From Rahnella inusitata (lineage in GTDB: Bacteria; Pseudomonadota; Gammaproteobacteria; Enterobacterales; Enterobacteriaceae), in NCBI RefSeq assembly GCF_003263515.1, contig NZ_JYDE01000010.1, forward strand, positions 56,143-120,142: a DNA stretch of 64,000 bases, in the 5' to 3' direction. A program made the translations under genes and the position numbers. Below, one piece after another: positions 42,000 through 53,222 of the stretch. Each line of letters starts with the position of its first letter. Position 1 is the stretch's first letter. The notes below the pieces were generated by a model that was given only the letters and a program-made list of their open reading frames with translations, had not been told where the DNA came from and made no database searches.

Positions 42000-42863
42000 T
42001 TAAACCGCGGAGGCTCCCCCGACGATCTCGGTGAGTTCCTGAGTGATGCTGGCCTGACGAGCTTTGTTGTATACCAACTGCAGCTCTTTGATCAGGCTGC
42101 CGCCGTTATCGGTTGCGGCTTTCATCGCTACCATTCGCGCGGCCTGTTCGCTGGCCAGGTTTTCTACGACGCCCTGATAAACCTGAGATTCCACATAACG
42201 ACGCAGGAGGGTATCCAGCAGCGCTTTAGGGTCCGGCTCATACAGGTAATCCCAGGATTTCTTCGCCAGTGCGCCGTCTTCTGCGGGTGGCAGAGGCAAC
42301 AGCTGCACGATGCGTGGTTCCTGAGACATGGTATTGACGAATTTATTGCTAACAACGCATAACTTGTCTAAGCGACCTTCGTCGAAAGCCTGCAACATCA
42401 CTTTAACCGGTCCGATCAGTTCTGACAGAGAAGGGTTATCCCCCATGCCAGTAACCTGAGCAACAACGTTGCCACCCACGGAGCCGAAGAAAGAGGCTGC
42501 TTTGGAACCGATCAGTGCGAGATCAACTTCAACACCCTTTTCGGACCAGCCTTTCATCTCTGCCAGCAGTCTTTTGAACAGGTTAATGTTCAAACCACCA
42601 CAAAGACCACGGTCGGTAGACACCACCAGATACCCGACGCGCTTAATGTCACGCTCATCCAGGTAAGGGTGCTTATATTCCAGATTACCTAACGCAAGGT
42701 GACCAATCACTTCACGAATGGTTTCTGCATAAGGACGGCTGGCCGCCATACGTTCCTGCGTTTTACGCATTTTGGAGGCGGCGACCATTTCCATCGCTTT
42801 AGTGATCTTTTGCGTGTTTTGCACGCTGCTGATCTTACTACGTATCTCTTTTCCGCCGGCCAT
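42000..42863 (-). CDS. atpG: ATP synthase F1 subunit gamma
   Basis: The central rotating shaft. It has 287 residues. N- and C-terminal coiled-coil helices ([20 protein letters not shown] and the end [15 protein letters not shown]) flank a Rossmann-like middle with [15 protein letters not shown]. It is collinear with the E. coli protein. Confidence 0.98.
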   Translation of the reverse strand: MAGGKEIRSKISSVQNTQKITKAMEMVAASKMRKTQERMAASRPYAETIREVIGHLALGNLEYKHPYLDERDIKRVGYLVVSTDRGLCGGLNINLFKRLLAEMKGWSEKGVEVDLALIGSKAASFFGSVGGNVVAQVTGMGDNPSLSELIGPVKVMLQAFDEGRLDKLCVVSNKFVNTMSQEPRIVQLLPLPPAEDGALAKKSWDYLYEPDPKALLDTLLRRYVESQVYQGVVENLASEQAARMVAMKAATDNGGSLIKELQLVYNKARQASITQELTEIVGGASAV

Positions 42864-42934
42864 CTCTGCTTCTCCTCATTACCAAACGGCCCGCTGCTTA
42901 TCTGCCAAAAGCAGGACAGCAAGGCCGCTTAGTG

Positions 42935-44476
42935 TTACCAGGACTGGGTTGCTTTGAAGGTATCGAGGATATTTTTGAATTTACCCTCGATCTCATCGTT
43001 ATACGCACCAGTTTGGTTGATTTGCTGCAGAAGCTCGCCGTGCTCACGGTCGGCAAACGCCAACAGTGCCGCTTCAAAGCTACCGACTTTGGACAACTCA
43101 ACGTCTTCCAGATAACCACGTTCTGCTGCGAAGATGATCAGAGACTGCGCCACGATTGACATCGGAGCGTATTGTTTCTGTTTCAGCAGCTCAGTCACTT
43201 TCTGACCGTGGTTCAGCTGTTTACGGGTTGCCTCATCCAGATCAGAAGCGAACTGGGAGAACGCAGCCAGTTCACGATACTGTGCCAGCGCGGTACGAAT
43301 ACCACCGGACAGTTTTTTCATGATCTTGGTCTGAGCAGCACCACCAACACGAGATACCGAGATACCCGGGTTAACCGCAGGACGAATACCGGCGTTAAAC
43401 AGGTTGGATTCCAGGAAGATCTGACCATCGGTAATCGAGATTACGTTGGTCGGAACGAACGCGGAAACGTCACCCGCTTGCGTTTCGATGATCGGAAGCG
43501 CAGTCAGGGAACCGGTTTTGCCTTTCACTTCACCCTTAGTGAATGCTTCAACGTAGTCGGCGTTTACACGCGCAGCACGTTCGAGCAGACGGGAGTGGAG
43601 ATAGAAAACGTCGCCTGGGTAAGCTTCACGACCTGGTGGACGACGAAGCAGCAGGGAAATCTGACGGTAAGCAACAGCCTGTTTAGACAGGTCATCATAA
43701 ACGATCAGTGCGTCTTCACCGCGGTCACGGAAGTATTCACCCATTGCGCAGCCGGAGTACGGTGCCAGATATTGCAGTGCAGCAGATTCTGATGCAGTTG
43801 CAACAACAACGATGGTGTTTTCCAGTGCGCCGTGCTCTTCCAGTTTACGAACCACGTTAGAAATGGTGGACGCTTTCTGGCCGATAGCCACATAGATACA
43901 TTTGATGCCGGAATCGCGCTGGTTGATGATCGCATCGATCGCCAGAGCAGTTTTACCGGTTTGACGGTCACCGATGACCAATTCACGCTGACCACGACCG
44001 ATTGGGATCATGGCATCAACGGATTTGTAACCTGTCTGCACAGGCTGGTCTACGGATTGACGTTCGATAACGCCAGGTGCGATTGCTTCGACAGCTGAGA
44101 AGCCGTCATGCTCTACCGGACCTTTACCGTCGATTGGCGCCCCCAGGGTGTTAACAACGCGACCTAACAGGCCACGGCCAACTGGAACTTCCAGGATACG
44201 GCCAGTACATTTTACTTTCATCCCTTCGGCGAGGTCAGCGTAAGGGCCCATAACAACAGCACCTACGGAATCGCGCTCCAGGTTCAGGGCGATAGCGTAA
44301 CGGTTACCCGGCAACGCAATCATTTCCCCTTGCATGACATCGGCTAAGCCGTGCACGCGGATGATCCCGTCACTGACGGAAACGATAGTACCTTCATTGT
44401 GAGCTTCGCTCACTACATTGAACTGAGCAATGCGCTGCTTTATCAGTTCGCTGATTTCGGTGGAATTCAGTTGCAT
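42935..44476 (-). CDS. atpA: ATP synthase F1 subunit alpha
   Basis: A non-catalytic nucleotide-binding subunit of F1. It has 513 residues, the E. coli length. The P-loop is GDRQTGKTA (about 169-177), followed by the [14 protein letters not shown] strand and the Arg-finger segment [14 protein letters not shown]. It is 12 bp after atpH and 71 bp before atpG. Confidence 0.99.
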   Translation of the reverse strand: MQLNSTEISELIKQRIAQFNVVSEAHNEGTIVSVSDGIIRVHGLADVMQGEMIALPGNRYAIALNLERDSVGAVVMGPYADLAEGMKVKCTGRILEVPVGRGLLGRVVNTLGAPIDGKGPVEHDGFSAVEAIAPGVIERQSVDQPVQTGYKSVDAMIPIGRGQRELVIGDRQTGKTALAIDAIINQRDSGIKCIYVAIGQKASTISNVVRKLEEHGALENTIVVVATASESAALQYLAPYSGCAMGEYFRDRGEDALIVYDDLSKQAVAYRQISLLLRRPPGREAYPGDVFYLHSRLLERAARVNADYVEAFTKGEVKGKTGSLTALPIIETQAGDVSAFVPTNVISITDGQIFLESNLFNAGIRPAVNPGISVSRVGGAAQTKIMKKLSGGIRTALAQYRELAAFSQFASDLDEATRKQLNHGQKVTELLKQKQYAPMSIVAQSLIIFAAERGYLEDVELSKVGSFEAALLAFADREHGELLQQINQTGAYNDEIEGKFKNILDTFKATQSW

Positions 44477-44488
44477 GCTCCAGTCCCC

Positions 44489-45022
44489 TTAAGACTGCAA
44501 GACGTCTGCCAGGCGTTCAAGACGACTGCGAACGCTGCCATCAATCACCATATCACCTGCACGGATAATGACACCGGCAAGAACAGACTTGTCAATTTTG
44601 CAATTCAGCTTAACTTTGCGAGACAAACGTTTTTCCATAGCAGCAGCAATTTTTGCCTGCTGTTCTTCCGTCAGTGGACTTGCTGAAGTGACTTCAACCT
44701 CAGCACTAGCCTCCAGTGAGGCGCGCAGTTCGATGAACTGCTGCAACACTTCCGGAAGAACGCGTAAACGTCCATTTTCAGCCATTACCCTAATCAGGTT
44801 CTGGCCTGCGTCGTCGAGTTGTTCACCACATACGGCAATAAACGTCTTAGACAGCGTTTCTGGTGCCGTTGCACCGGAAAGCAGTTCTTCAATCATTTCA
44901 TTGCGCGTGACTTCAGCCGTGAACGCTAACATAGACTGCCAGCGATCTAAGCTTTGGTGCTCAACGGCAAAGTCAAAAGCTGCTTTGGCGTAGGGGCGAG
45001 CTACAGTTACAAATTCAGACAT
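44489..45022 (-). CDS. atpH: ATP synthase F1 subunit delta
   Basis: The peripheral stator cap joining the alpha N-termini to the b subunits. It has 177 residues, with an N-terminal helical bundle ([17 protein letters not shown]) and a C-terminal segment ([24 protein letters not shown]). The order atpF-atpH-atpA is as in all enterics. Confidence 0.98.
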   Translation of the reverse strand: MSEFVTVARPYAKAAFDFAVEHQSLDRWQSMLAFTAEVTRNEMIEELLSGATAPETLSKTFIAVCGEQLDDAGQNLIRVMAENGRLRVLPEVLQQFIELRASLEASAEVEVTSASPLTEEQQAKIAAAMEKRLSRKVKLNCKIDKSVLAGVIIRAGDMVIDGSVRSRLERLADVLQS

Positions 45023-45036
45023 CAGCCCCTCCCTCC

Positions 45037-45507
45037 TTACAGTTCAGCGACCAGTTTATCAACGATGTCGCTGTTAGCAGCTTCATCCACGGAACGTTCG
45101 ATGATCTTCTCGGCGCCAGCAATGGCCAAAATCCCGACCTGTTTACGCAACTCTTCACGTGCACGTTGGCGTTCGGCGTCAATCTCTGCCTTAGCTTGCG
45201 CTACGATCTTGTTACGTTCCTGCTCGGCTTCGGTCTTCGCTTCGTCGACGATCTGTGCTTTACGCTTGTTCGCCTGGTCGATGATTACCTGAGCTTCAGC
45301 TTTGGCTTTCTTCAGTTGGTCGGTCGCATCGGCTTGCGCTAAGTCCAGCTCTTTTTTGGCACGTTCTGCGGAAGACAAACCTTCAGAAATCTCTTTCTGA
45401 CGTTTTTCGATGGCAGCCATAATCGGCGGCCATACGTACTTCATACAGAACAGGACAAACAGGACAAACGCGATAGCCTGGCCGAGGATTGTTGCGTTAA
45501 GATTCAC
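45037..45507 (-). CDS. atpF: ATP synthase Fo subunit b
   Basis: Stator stalk, 156 residues. One N-terminal TM helix ([20 protein letters not shown]) is followed by a long charged right-handed coiled coil (residues 30-140, rich in Ala, Glu and Lys). The length equals E. coli. It acts as a homodimer. Confidence 0.98.
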   Translation of the reverse strand: MNLNATILGQAIAFVLFVLFCMKYVWPPIMAAIEKRQKEISEGLSSAERAKKELDLAQADATDQLKKAKAEAQVIIDQANKRKAQIVDEAKTEAEQERNKIVAQAKAEIDAERQRAREELRKQVGILAIAGAEKIIERSVDEAANSDIVDKLVAEL

Positions 45508-45525
45508 AGCACAATGCCTCTTTCA

Positions 45526-45830
<305 letters not shown>

Positions 45831-45862
45831 TCAGTTAAAACGCAGTAGTGTTGAAAGAAAAA

Positions 45863-46660
<798 letters not shown>

Positions 46661-46667
46661 TTAGTAG

Positions 46668-47066
46668 TTAAGTACGGTAACTGTTAATGACGGCCGGTGC
46701 CAAAATCTGAGTCATCAACACCGATAAATAGGCCAACCCCAACGGAGCGAACGCCGCCTTAAACAGGCCAAGTGCGACAATCATTAAGATTATCGTAACC
46801 AGCACCTTCAGCGCCTCTCCGATAGCAAAGGACCAGGCAACCCGTCCAGAGACCGTTGTTTGCGCCTGATGGCGCCATGCAAACAGCATGAACAGTACAT
46901 TTGGCAGCCAGGCGGCCAAACCACCCATAAGAGCTGAAGTGGTCCATTCCAGGCTTTTAAAGCCAAAGACTGCACTGAGCAGAACAAAGGTCAATAACTG
47001 CAGTAGTAACAGCTTTCTGGCAACCTTCACACTATGCGTACTGTGTAAAATACCGGATACAGACAT
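46668..47066 (-). CDS. atpI: ATP synthase assembly protein I
   Basis: A small hydrophobic protein of 132 residues (E. coli about 126) with four predicted TM segments. It assists c-ring assembly or magnesium supply and is not part of the finished enzyme. It is the first gene of the operon. The start MSVSGILHSTHSVKVARKLL follows GGAGAGA. Confidence 0.93.
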   Translation of the reverse strand: MSVSGILHSTHSVKVARKLLLLQLLTFVLLSAVFGFKSLEWTTSALMGGLAAWLPNVLFMLFAWRHQAQTTVSGRVAWSFAIGEALKVLVTIILMIVALGLFKAAFAPLGLAYLSVLMTQILAPAVINSYRT

Positions 47067-47714
47067 GACGTTTGTTCTCTCCGTATCGAGTACCTAGCTG
47101 GAGGTATGCTGAATGCCGTATATCACTGCCTTTACTGTTTTGAGTCAAGCAGCAAAAACCGAGCAAATTATACGGTGCACAGGAACGAATTCAATGGATA
47201 AGTAGCGAAAAGGTGAACAATTATTTAAATTTTCCTCTTCATCGCTATTTTGATTACGAAACTATAGCTGAATTTGCCCTTTTTACTTTGCTGCGGTTAT
47301 TTCATCACCTGACAAAGAAGCGTGCACTGGATCACATAATTAACGCGACCCTATTTATATACCCTACACCGCTCGAATGTCTTTAGCTAAACCGGCCTTT
47401 TAAAAATGATATAAATCATATTGTTAAAAGAACCGCGATTGAGAAAACATCTTATTTAAAAATAGACATCATCCGATGATACAACTAGCCAACAAATATC
47501 AACATTTTCATTACAAGTTGAATATCACTGGCCTGATGCCGATTAAATTTCACAAGTGACTATCTCGGTACGGATTAAAAATAAAGGTCACCTAATTGCT
47601 AACAGTGTGTAAAAAAGAGGTGATTGGTCGAAAGTCACCGCTATTTAATTAGCCTGCTCATTTTAACTCTGTTAACACACATATTTTTTAAGGATTATTT
47701 GATAATTCTCAACT
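47067..47714. other. AT-rich non-coding region between atpI and rsmG
   Basis: 648 bp with no credible gene. E. coli has a similar long gap here. It holds the atp promoter at the left and an FNR/CRP-like dyad ATGAT-N4-ATCAT at 47406-47419. It also has several poly-A and poly-T tracts, suggesting H-NS or Fis binding or a DNA-structure role. I see no repeats or RNA gene. Confidence 0.6.
47167..47194 (-). promoter_or_regulatory. candidate atp operon promoter
   Basis: On the minus strand TTGAAT (47194-47189), a 16-bp spacer and a perfect TATAAT (47172-47167), about 100 bp before atpI. A second possible -35 TTGACT lies closer to the gene, without a good -10. Confidence 0.6.
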
Positions 47715-48334
47715 TTAGTTTGCACTAAGAATTATCAGATGACGTTCTCCGTCAAGTTCCGGAACCTGCAGTTTCACCACACTTTCCAAAGTGATACCGT
47801 CAGGTAACGCCGTCAGTTCATCATCGGGACACACGCCCTTGAGCGCATAGAAGCGCCCCTGCCCTTTCTTTGGCAGATGATGACACCAGGACAACATGTC
47901 CTGTAACGAGGCAAACGCACGGCTTATCACACCATCAAATGGCGGTTCAGGTTCAAACTCTTCCACACGGCTTTGTACCGGCTCAATATTCTTCAACCCC
48001 AGCTCATGCTGAACCTGACGCAGGAAGCGTACGCGTTTGCCGAGGCTGTCCAGCAATGTGAAATGCGAGTCCGGACGGACGATAGCCAGTGGAATGCCCG
48101 GTAAGCCCGGCCCCGTACCCACATCAATGAAACGACTGCCCTGCAATGCTCATTCACTACGATACTGTCCAGAATATGGCGCACCAGCATTTGCATCGGA
48201 TCACGTACCGACGTCAGGTTGTAGGCTTTGTTCCACTTATGCAGCAGTTCAACATAGGCAATCAGTTGGTGTTTTTGCTGATCGGGTAACGCTATTCCTG
48301 CCGCAGCAAGCAGCGAGTCCAGTTTCTTTTGCAC
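47715..48334 (-). pseudogene. rsmG: 16S rRNA m7G527 methyltransferase RsmG, frameshifted
   Basis: RsmG methylates N7 of G527 in 16S rRNA. The N-terminal 63 codons ([13 protein letters not shown]... [11 protein letters not shown]) are in one frame. The rest, [17 protein letters not shown]... to the stop, is in the next frame, beginning at 48146. The coding strand reads GAG-CAT-TG-CAG where an intact gene needs one more base, presumably CAT-CTG-CAG, so one base is missing near 48144-48148. All other segments are conserved (SAM motif [14 protein letters not shown]), and the summed length of about 206 equals E. coli RsmG. The site is not a known slippery sequence. Sequencing error is possible. 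Confidence 0.85.
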
Positions 48335-48467
48335 AGTGAAAATCCTCTGACAGAGTCGGTATTCCGGGAACAGCCCGGTGGGGGGAATGATAAAGCAGCC
48401 AAAAAGGCGGGGAAAGCGAGAATTGACCGCCGCCTTGGGATCAAAGGGCGGTCATCAGAGATGAGTC

Positions 48468-50357
48468 TCAGGCGCTACGGCGCAGCAAGCCTTGTTTTTT
48501 AAGCCAAATCAGCAGAATTGAGATAGCAGCCGGTGTGATACCGGAGATCCGCGAAGCCTGACCGATCGACGTCGGCTTGTGATCGTTTAGCTTGGCGATC
48601 ACTTCGTTCGACAGACTGTTCACCTGACGGTAATCCAGATCTGTTGGCAGCAAAGTGTTTTCATTGCGCAGCTGTTTGTCGATCTCTTCCTGCTGACGTG
48701 CAATGTAGCCTTCGTACTTGATTTGAATCTCAACCTGTTCAGCAGCCTGTACATCTGGCACGCCCGGCGCAAAAGGAGACAATGTGGTGATCAGCGCATA
48801 CGTCATTTCGGGACGACGGAGCAACTCTTCAGCATTGGCCTCTTTTGAGAGCGGCGCGGAAAGGTGTGCATTGATTTCGCTGACCTGTGCGTGATGAGGA
48901 TTGACCCAGATCCCGCGCAGACGCTGACGTTCCTGCTCGATCATCTCCAGCTTCTGGTTGAAGCGTGCCCAGCGGGCATCGTCGACCAGGCCTAATTCAC
49001 GCCCTTTTTCCGTCAGACGTAAATCGGCGTTATCTTCACGCAGCATCAGACGGTATTCAGCACGCGAGGTAAACATGCGGTACGGTTCTTTGGTACCCAG
49101 CGTACACAGGTCGTCTACCAGCACACCCAGATAAGCCTGATCACGGCGTGGCGCCCAGCCTTCATCGTCGGTGGCGCTGCGTGCGGCGTTCATACCGGCC
49201 AGCAGACCTTGTGCCGCCGCTTCTTCGTAGCCGGTTGTACCGTTGATTTGTCCTGCAAAGAACAGTCCAGCAATAAATTTGCTTTCCAGCGTCGGTTTCA
49301 AATCACGCGGATCAAAGAAATCATATTCGATGGCATAGCCGGGACGAACGATCACCGCATTTTCCATCCCCTGCATGGAACGTACGATCTGCATCTGTAC
49401 GTCAAACGGCAGGCTGGTTGAAATCCCGTTTGGATAGACTTCATTGCTGGTCAGGCCTTCCGGTTCAAGGAAGATCTGATGAGAATTACGATCGGCAAAC
49501 CGCATGACTTTATCTTCGATCGACGGGCAATAACGCGGGCCGATCCCTTCGATGATCCCGGCATACATCGGGCTGCGATCCAGATTGTTGCGGATCACAT
49601 CATGGGTTTTTTCGTTGGTATAGGTCATGTAACACGGGATTTGTCGCGGATGTTGCGACGCGTTACCCATGAAAGAGAATACCGGAGCCGGATTATCGCC
49701 GTGCTGTTGAGCCAGTACGCTGAAATCAATGGAGCGGGCATCGATACGCGGCGGTGTACCTGTTTTAAGACGGTTCACGCGTAACGGTAATTCACGAAGA
49801 CGCTGTGAAAGGGAGATAGCAGGAGGATCACCTGCACGGCCGCCGCTGTAGTTTTCCAGTCCGATGTGGATCTTGCCGTCCAGGAAAGTACCGACGGTCA
49901 GTACTACCGTTTTGGCGCGGAATTTCAGCCCCATCTTGGTCACGGCACCGACAACGCGATCGTTTTCCACAATGAGATCTTCGACTGACTGCTGGAAGAT
50001 CATCAGGTTTGGCTGATTCTCTAAGGCAGTGCGAACTGCCTGACGGTAAAGCACACGGTCAGCCTGAGCACGGGTTGCCCGTACGGCAGGGCCTTTGCTC
50101 GCGTTTAGTATCCTAAACTGAATGCCCGCATGGTCGATAGCTGTGGCCATCAAACCGCCGAGAGCGTCCACTTCTTTTACCAGATGTCCCTTCCCGATCC
50201 CGCCAATTGCCGGGTTACACGACATCTGTCCCAGCGTGTCGATATTGTGGGTTAATAATAAGGTCTGACGTCCCATGCGTGCAGATGCCATGGCAGCTTC
50301 AGTACCTGCATGACCTCCACCGATGATAATGACGTCAAATTGATCCGGATAAAACAT
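48468..50357 (-). CDS. mnmG: tRNA U34 modification enzyme MnmG (GidA)
   Basis: FAD-dependent partner of MnmE in making cmnm5U or nm5U at tRNA position 34. It has 629 residues, the E. coli length. The FAD dinucleotide motif is [19 protein letters not shown] (about 11-29). The GidA signatures [14 protein letters not shown] (with a catalytic Cys), [12 protein letters not shown] and [13 protein letters not shown] are present. It is transcribed away from oriC, which lies immediately upstream. Confidence 0.98.
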   Translation of the reverse strand: MFYPDQFDVIIIGGGHAGTEAAMASARMGRQTLLLTHNIDTLGQMSCNPAIGGIGKGHLVKEVDALGGLMATAIDHAGIQFRILNASKGPAVRATRAQADRVLYRQAVRTALENQPNLMIFQQSVEDLIVENDRVVGAVTKMGLKFRAKTVVLTVGTFLDGKIHIGLENYSGGRAGDPPAISLSQRLRELPLRVNRLKTGTPPRIDARSIDFSVLAQQHGDNPAPVFSFMGNASQHPRQIPCYMTYTNEKTHDVIRNNLDRSPMYAGIIEGIGPRYCPSIEDKVMRFADRNSHQIFLEPEGLTSNEVYPNGISTSLPFDVQMQIVRSMQGMENAVIVRPGYAIEYDFFDPRDLKPTLESKFIAGLFFAGQINGTTGYEEAAAQGLLAGMNAARSATDDEGWAPRRDQAYLGVLVDDLCTLGTKEPYRMFTSRAEYRLMLREDNADLRLTEKGRELGLVDDARWARFNQKLEMIEQERQRLRGIWVNPHHAQVSEINAHLSAPLSKEANAEELLRRPEMTYALITTLSPFAPGVPDVQAAEQVEIQIKYEGYIARQQEEIDKQLRNENTLLPTDLDYRQVNSLSNEVIAKLNDHKPTSIGQASRISGITPAAISILLIWLKKQGLLRRSA

Positions 50358-50429
50358 GCGACTGCACCTCAGCGTTCAAGCGAACTTTCTTTGTATGGCG
50401 TTGGGAGGAGGGATTCTACTCAAGTTTAG

Positions 50430-50720
50430 ATCTTCCACAAGCCCCGGAGGATCTTCCCTAATTAAAAGAAGATCTTTTTTATTTAAAGATCTCTTATTAA
50501 TACTTCTATTAGGATCGCGATCCTCTGTGCATAAGTCATTTTTCTCAATGAAGATCAATATGCTAAGAAGGATCGAATGCTGTGAATGATCGGTGATCCT
50601 GGACAGTATAAGCTGGGATCAGAATTGAGAGTTATGCACAGGCTGAAAAGCGTACAGGAGTTGTTAGAGGGATAACTACCGGTTTTACACCGCTTTAAAG
50701 CATAGTTATCCACATCTGAT
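50430..50720. other. chromosomal replication origin oriC
   Basis: The gap between mnmG and mioC (50358-50736) matches E. coli oriC. At the left are AT-rich 13-mer-like units with GATCT heads (50471, 50488), the unwinding element. An IHF-like GATCAA region follows near 50553, then the conserved block TGTGAATGATCGGTGATCCT (50581 onward). DnaA boxes are TTATGCACA (minus, 50526-50534, R1 position), TTATGCACA (50632-50640, R2) and a perfect TTATCCACA (50706-50714, R4). The R3 position holds only GAGGGATAA (50667-50675). GATC sites are dense, as needed for SeqA and Dam. DnaA, mioC and mnmG context confirms it. Confidence 0.97.
50706..50714 (+). promoter_or_regulatory. DnaA box R4 of oriC
   Basis: A perfect TTATCCACA at the mioC side of oriC, the same place and orientation as E. 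coli R4, the highest-affinity anchor. It lies just beyond the mioC stop. Confidence 0.9.
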
Positions 50721-50736
50721 CGGCTGAAATTTACAC

Positions 50737-51180
50737 TTATTTGAGTAAATTAATCCAGTTGATCACCCAAACCTCTGCCGGATCCTCAGGAATTTCATGC
50801 TGAGTCACGTCGATCTCAAGTCGATCACCGATCCGTTTTGCCCCTAATGACGTCAGTTTCTGATCGAGAGAATTGATCGCGCCACAGAAAGTGTCATATT
50901 CGCTGCTGCCTAAACCTAAGGCACCAAAACGAACTTTTGACAGATCCGGTTGCTGATCTTCCAGCTGTTCCAGGAAGGGTTGCAAGTTATCAGGCAACTC
51001 TCCGGCACCGTGTGTGGAGCACACCACCAACCAGATCCCTTCTAAAGGGACTTCATACAGTTCCGGACCATGAAACATCTGTGTAGAAAAACCGGCTTCT
51101 TCCAGCTTCTCTGCCACGTGTTCAGCAACATATTCGGCACTGCCAAGTGTACTTCCACTGATCAGGGTTACGTCAGACAT
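50737..51180 (-). CDS. mioC: flavodoxin-like protein MioC
   Basis: An FMN-binding flavodoxin-type protein of 147 residues, reported in E. coli to support biotin synthase in vitro. The phosphate loop is ISGSTLGSAEYVAEH (about 7-21). Further segments are CSTHGAGELPDNLQPF and ALGLGSSEYDTFC. It is transcribed into oriC, so its transcription can affect initiation. A perfect DnaA box (51239-51247) lies in its upstream region. Confidence 0.97.
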   Translation of the reverse strand: MSDVTLISGSTLGSAEYVAEHVAEKLEEAGFSTQMFHGPELYEVPLEGIWLVVCSTHGAGELPDNLQPFLEQLEDQQPDLSKVRFGALGLGSSEYDTFCGAINSLDQKLTSLGAKRIGDRLEIDVTQHEIPEDPAEVWVINWINLLK

Positions 51181-51238
51181 AGAACTCTCACCCGAGAAAA
51201 GGAGGACATTGTACGCTGTGAATGAGCTGGGATCTACC

Positions 51239-51247
51239 TGTGGATAA
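51239..51247 (-). promoter_or_regulatory. DnaA box upstream of mioC
   Basis: A perfect TTATCCACA on the minus strand, between asnC and mioC, where E. coli has the DnaA site that represses mioC transcription. Confidence 0.85.
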
Positions 51248-51268
51248 TAGGGGTATAGAAATCAGTGC

Positions 51269-51730
51269 TCAGGGCTGGATGGTGCGTGTGATGGGGTTCT
51301 GCAGGGAGATCAGCGTCTCTGTTGACTGGATCTCGTCAATGGTCTGGATCTTGTTGATAAGTACGTGTTGCAGAGAATCAATGGAGCGGCACATGATCTT
51401 AATGAAGATGCTGTAGTGGCCGGTGGTGTAATAGGCTTCGACCACTTCTTCGATACTTTCCAGTTTTTTAAGCGCAGACGGATAGTCCTTGGCGCTTTTC
51501 AAAATGATGCCAATAAAGCAGCAAACGTCGTAACCGAGTTGCTTAGGATTTACGGTGATGTGCGCACCCGTGATGATTCCAGCCTGCTTCATCTTTTCGA
51601 CGCGCACGTGGATAGTTCCGGGGCTGACGGTGAAGACTTTTGCCAGTTCGGCGTAAGGTGTTCTGGCGTTGTCCATCAACGCATTGAGGATCCCGCGATC
51701 CAACTCGTCGAGCTGATAGATTTCAGACAT
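51269..51730 (-). CDS. asnC: Lrp/AsnC-family regulator AsnC
   Basis: In E. coli this asparagine-responsive regulator activates the divergent asnA gene. It has 153 residues, with an N-terminal helix-turn-helix (NARTPYAELAKVFTVSPGTIHVRVEKM, about 20-46) and a C-terminal RAM ligand domain (GYDVCCFIGIILKSAKD). In this window no asnA is present: viaA ends only 20 bp before the asnC start, on the same strand, so asnC may be read from viaA. Its target here is unknown. Confidence 0.96.
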   Translation of the reverse strand: MSEIYQLDELDRGILNALMDNARTPYAELAKVFTVSPGTIHVRVEKMKQAGIITGAHITVNPKQLGYDVCCFIGIILKSAKDYPSALKKLESIEEVVEAYYTTGHYSIFIKIMCRSIDSLQHVLINKIQTIDEIQSTETLISLQNPITRTIQP

Positions 51731-51750
51731 GGTGTGCTTTCTCTTTAAGG

Positions 51751-53220
51751 TTAATTTCTTTGCCAGCGGCGTTGTACACGGCTTTTCACACCGGTATCAA
51801 AGCGCCAGATATGATCGAAAATACGCAGGATCCCGGGCTTGCCATAATGCGACATCGCCAGCGCATGAAAGCGGTGCTGCTTCTCCCGCTGGAGCATTTT
51901 GACCTTCTTCTGTACCTCGTCAGGCAGCCGTTGAGCGATGAAATCTGAGATCACCACTGCGTCGGCGTCATGCCATTCCGGTGATGCCAGTTTGTCCAGG
52001 GTGGCATTCAGGCAGGCTGCCAGATCGGTGCCGCCGCGAAAATGTTGCCCGAGAAAACGCAATGCCTGATCCAGTCCACCGGCGGAGGTCAGTTCATAAT
52101 GGATCACTTCGCTGGCAAACAACATGATGTAACAGCGACGGTTATCGGCAAGGGCGATCCTCAGCAGCGCCAGGCAAAAGGCTTTCGCACACTGTTCATT
52201 GAATCCCCCCATAGAGCCTGAGGTGTCCACACACACCACAAACGGGCCACGGGGCTGCGGTTCTTGCTGCTGCCAGACCACCGGACGCTTCACCACTTTC
52301 TCGCGCCAGACGTCTCCCTGCAGGCGGTAAGTCATCAGCCGCTTTTCCAGTAACCGGCGGTAAAATTCGTATTCGAGTTCAGGGATACCCAGCGTACCCA
52401 GTTCGGTCGGCATCAGCCGCAGGATATCGTCGCTTTGGTGAATGCCGTTCACTTCCTCCGGCACTGTCGCGGGTTCGCGGACCATCAGCCGATGCGTTTC
52501 CATTTTGGCATCTTCATGCGGACTGGTTTTGGCCGTCTGACTGCGCCCCAGTTGCTCTGCCAGATGAACCAGCTCAGGCTGTTGTTGCAGGAAAGCACCA
52601 AAGCGGGCCAGTGACTGGATATCCCCGCGCAGACGCTTTCCTTTACTCATATCCCAAAGACGTCCTGCCGCGGTATCGTTCTCTGCTAATAAAGGAGACA
52701 ACTCGCTGCTCAGTTCAAGACGCTGAAGTAACTCCTCCTGCAATTTCTCCTGTTCCTGCTCCAGTAACTGGTGATGAACGTTCACCGTCTGGAATGTCAG
52801 GTTCAGGCGCCAGCGCTGGAGGAAGAGAGTCTGAAAACTATTGCCAGTTCGTGCCGTTCGCGATTCCTCATTGTTCTCGAATAATGTACGGGCCTCGGTA
52901 GTAAAAGGAGAGTTCAGCCGGAACAACTCATCAATCAGCGCCGGCAGCCCGGTCTGAAAGGTGGTGATATCGGTCTGCTGGCATTGCTGGTAAAGGTAGA
53001 ATTCTTTCGCCAGATCGGGCGGTACGGGCGTTTCATGGATCCTCTGGCGCAGCCGCAGCTTCCATTCGGGAAGATCTTTGGTCAGCGCGCGTTTGAGGCG
53101 GGGGAATTTCTCAAAGAAAACGGCCAGCGCAGGCGCGGCAAGCAGTCCGACGATCAGTTCCTCGATCAATTCGGCTTCGCTGATCGCCAGCAGCAGATCC
53201 AGAGATTCCAGGCTGAACAT
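51751..53220 (-). CDS. viaA: ATPase-stimulating VWA protein ViaA
   Basis: The partner of the MoxR ATPase RavA, 489 residues (E. coli 483). The C-terminal von Willebrand A domain carries the MIDAS site [10 protein letters not shown] (about residue 325) with the later T and D ligands ([14 protein letters not shown]). The N-terminal half is helical. The start at 53220 ([15 protein letters not shown]) matches E. coli and is 2 bp after the ravA stop. A longer frame back to 53304 lies inside ravA and is rejected. Confidence 0.96.
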   Translation of the reverse strand: MFSLESLDLLLAISEAELIEELIVGLLAAPALAVFFEKFPRLKRALTKDLPEWKLRLRQRIHETPVPPDLAKEFYLYQQCQQTDITTFQTGLPALIDELFRLNSPFTTEARTLFENNEESRTARTGNSFQTLFLQRWRLNLTFQTVNVHHQLLEQEQEKLQEELLQRLELSSELSPLLAENDTAAGRLWDMSKGKRLRGDIQSLARFGAFLQQQPELVHLAEQLGRSQTAKTSPHEDAKMETHRLMVREPATVPEEVNGIHQSDDILRLMPTELGTLGIPELEYEFYRRLLEKRLMTYRLQGDVWREKVVKRPVVWQQQEPQPRGPFVVCVDTSGSMGGFNEQCAKAFCLALLRIALADNRRCYIMLFASEVIHYELTSAGGLDQALRFLGQHFRGGTDLAACLNATLDKLASPEWHDADAVVISDFIAQRLPDEVQKKVKMLQREKQHRFHALAMSHYGKPGILRIFDHIWRFDTGVKSRVQRRWQRN

Positions 53221-53222
53221 AG

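Noticed and set aside
48143..48160. Programmed frameshifting as an explanation of the split rsmG
   Set aside because: The bases GAG-CAT-TGC-AGG have no slippery heptamer, and RsmG is not known to be made by recoding.
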